Shown here: positions 5,960-6,046 of the stretch, in pieces
Layout: each line of letters opens with the position of its first letter
How positions within the stretch are numbered: the stretch's first letter is position 1
Assembly: GCA_030018745.1 (NCBI GenBank)
Contig: JASEHB010000169.1
Location: 1-6,046 of the forward strand
Length of the DNA: 6,046 nucleotides
Source of the DNA: Desulfatibacillaceae bacterium
GTDB lineage: Bacteria > Desulfobacterota > Desulfobacteria > Desulfobacterales > Desulfatibacillaceae
Direction of reading: 5' to 3'
Notes under the pieces: model-generated
The model's database searches: none
The model's input: only the letters and a program-made list of their open reading frames with translations
What the model was told of the DNA's origin: nothing
Made by a program: the position numbers and the translations under genes

Positions 5960-6046
5960 CCAGGAAAACGATAGCTGCGTTGCGCTTCGCTGTGCAGGAA
6001 CTCGATGTACAAAAAGTACACCTCGTTCCTGCCCAGCTCGCGCGCC
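5960..6046 (+). repeat. Dispersed palindromic element, copy 2 (right arm cut off)
   Basis: The left arm begins CCAGG at 5960 and runs to GTAC at 6010, the loop is AAAAA (6011-6015), and the right arm continues to the window end. The inner arms, 5994-6010 and 6016-6032, pair at 14 of 17 positions. Bases 6000-6046 repeat 1-47 with two differences. The element starts 7 nt after the RNase J stop, so it is transcribed into that mRNA unless transcription ends first. No T-run follows within view, so it is not a classic intrinsic terminator, but it could protect or expose the mRNA 3' end. Confidence 0.75.

Noticed and set aside
5275..6021. Minus-strand open frame of 248 aa over the RNase J 3' half
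   Set aside because: It is antisense to a conserved enzyme, His-rich with no motif, and its start lies inside the palindromic repeat.
1..6046. Circular plasmid or phage genome closed through the terminal repeats
   Set aside because: The terminal repeats differ at two positions, and there is no replication, partition, capsid or mobilisation gene; the content is chromosomal housekeeping.
1..6046. Composite transposon flanked by the palindromic elements
   Set aside because: There is no transposase or integrase inside, and the elements look like short non-autonomous palindromes rather than insertion sequences.

Overview
This window of about 6 kb, of moderate GC content (about 55% by eye), is a bacterial chromosomal segment with five protein genes and palindromic repeats at its edges. 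It contains no rRNA, tRNA, CRISPR array, transposase or phage gene. The gene set is a ClsA-type cardiolipin synthase, an LpxH-like phosphoesterase, a TM1586-type nitroreductase, a small unknown protein and an RNase J. Together with the edge palindromes, it suggests a Gram-negative anaerobe, perhaps of the Desulfobacterota. That placement is inferred from gene style and a recollection of similar intergenic palindromes; no search was run.

Layout. Positions 1-410 are non-coding. They hold the right arm of a dispersed palindromic element (1-67), two inverted copies of a second palindrome (106-152 and 201-235), and a likely sigma-70 promoter (288-316). The + strand then carries cardiolipin synthase (411-1823) and, 55 nt later, a calcineurin-like metallophosphoesterase (1879-2667), probably as one operon. 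A nitroreductase-fold gene (3511-2651) converges on it, and the two coding ends overlap by 17 bp. A 376-nt divergent intergenic region (3512-3887) with a tandem 12-nt repeat and small hairpins follows. The + strand then carries a 110-aa protein of unknown function (3888-4220) and, 43 nt later, ribonuclease J (4264-5952). Seven nucleotides after the RNase J stop, a second copy of the edge element begins (5960-6046) and is cut by the window end.

How the genes may work together. Cardiolipin synthase and the phosphoesterase could both act in envelope lipid metabolism. The phosphoesterase resembles LpxH, but its substrate cannot be fixed from sequence. The small unknown protein and RNase J are probably co-transcribed, so the small protein may be linked to RNA turnover or simply be an operon passenger. 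The nitroreductase is transcribed alone.

The clearest unexplained signal is the pair of near-identical 47-nt sequences (45/47 matches, same orientation) at the exact first and last bases. They belong to a long imperfect palindrome of roughly 110 bp built around GTAC-AAAAA-GTAC. The window may therefore be a contig that broke at repeats. No complete new defence or mobile system is visible.
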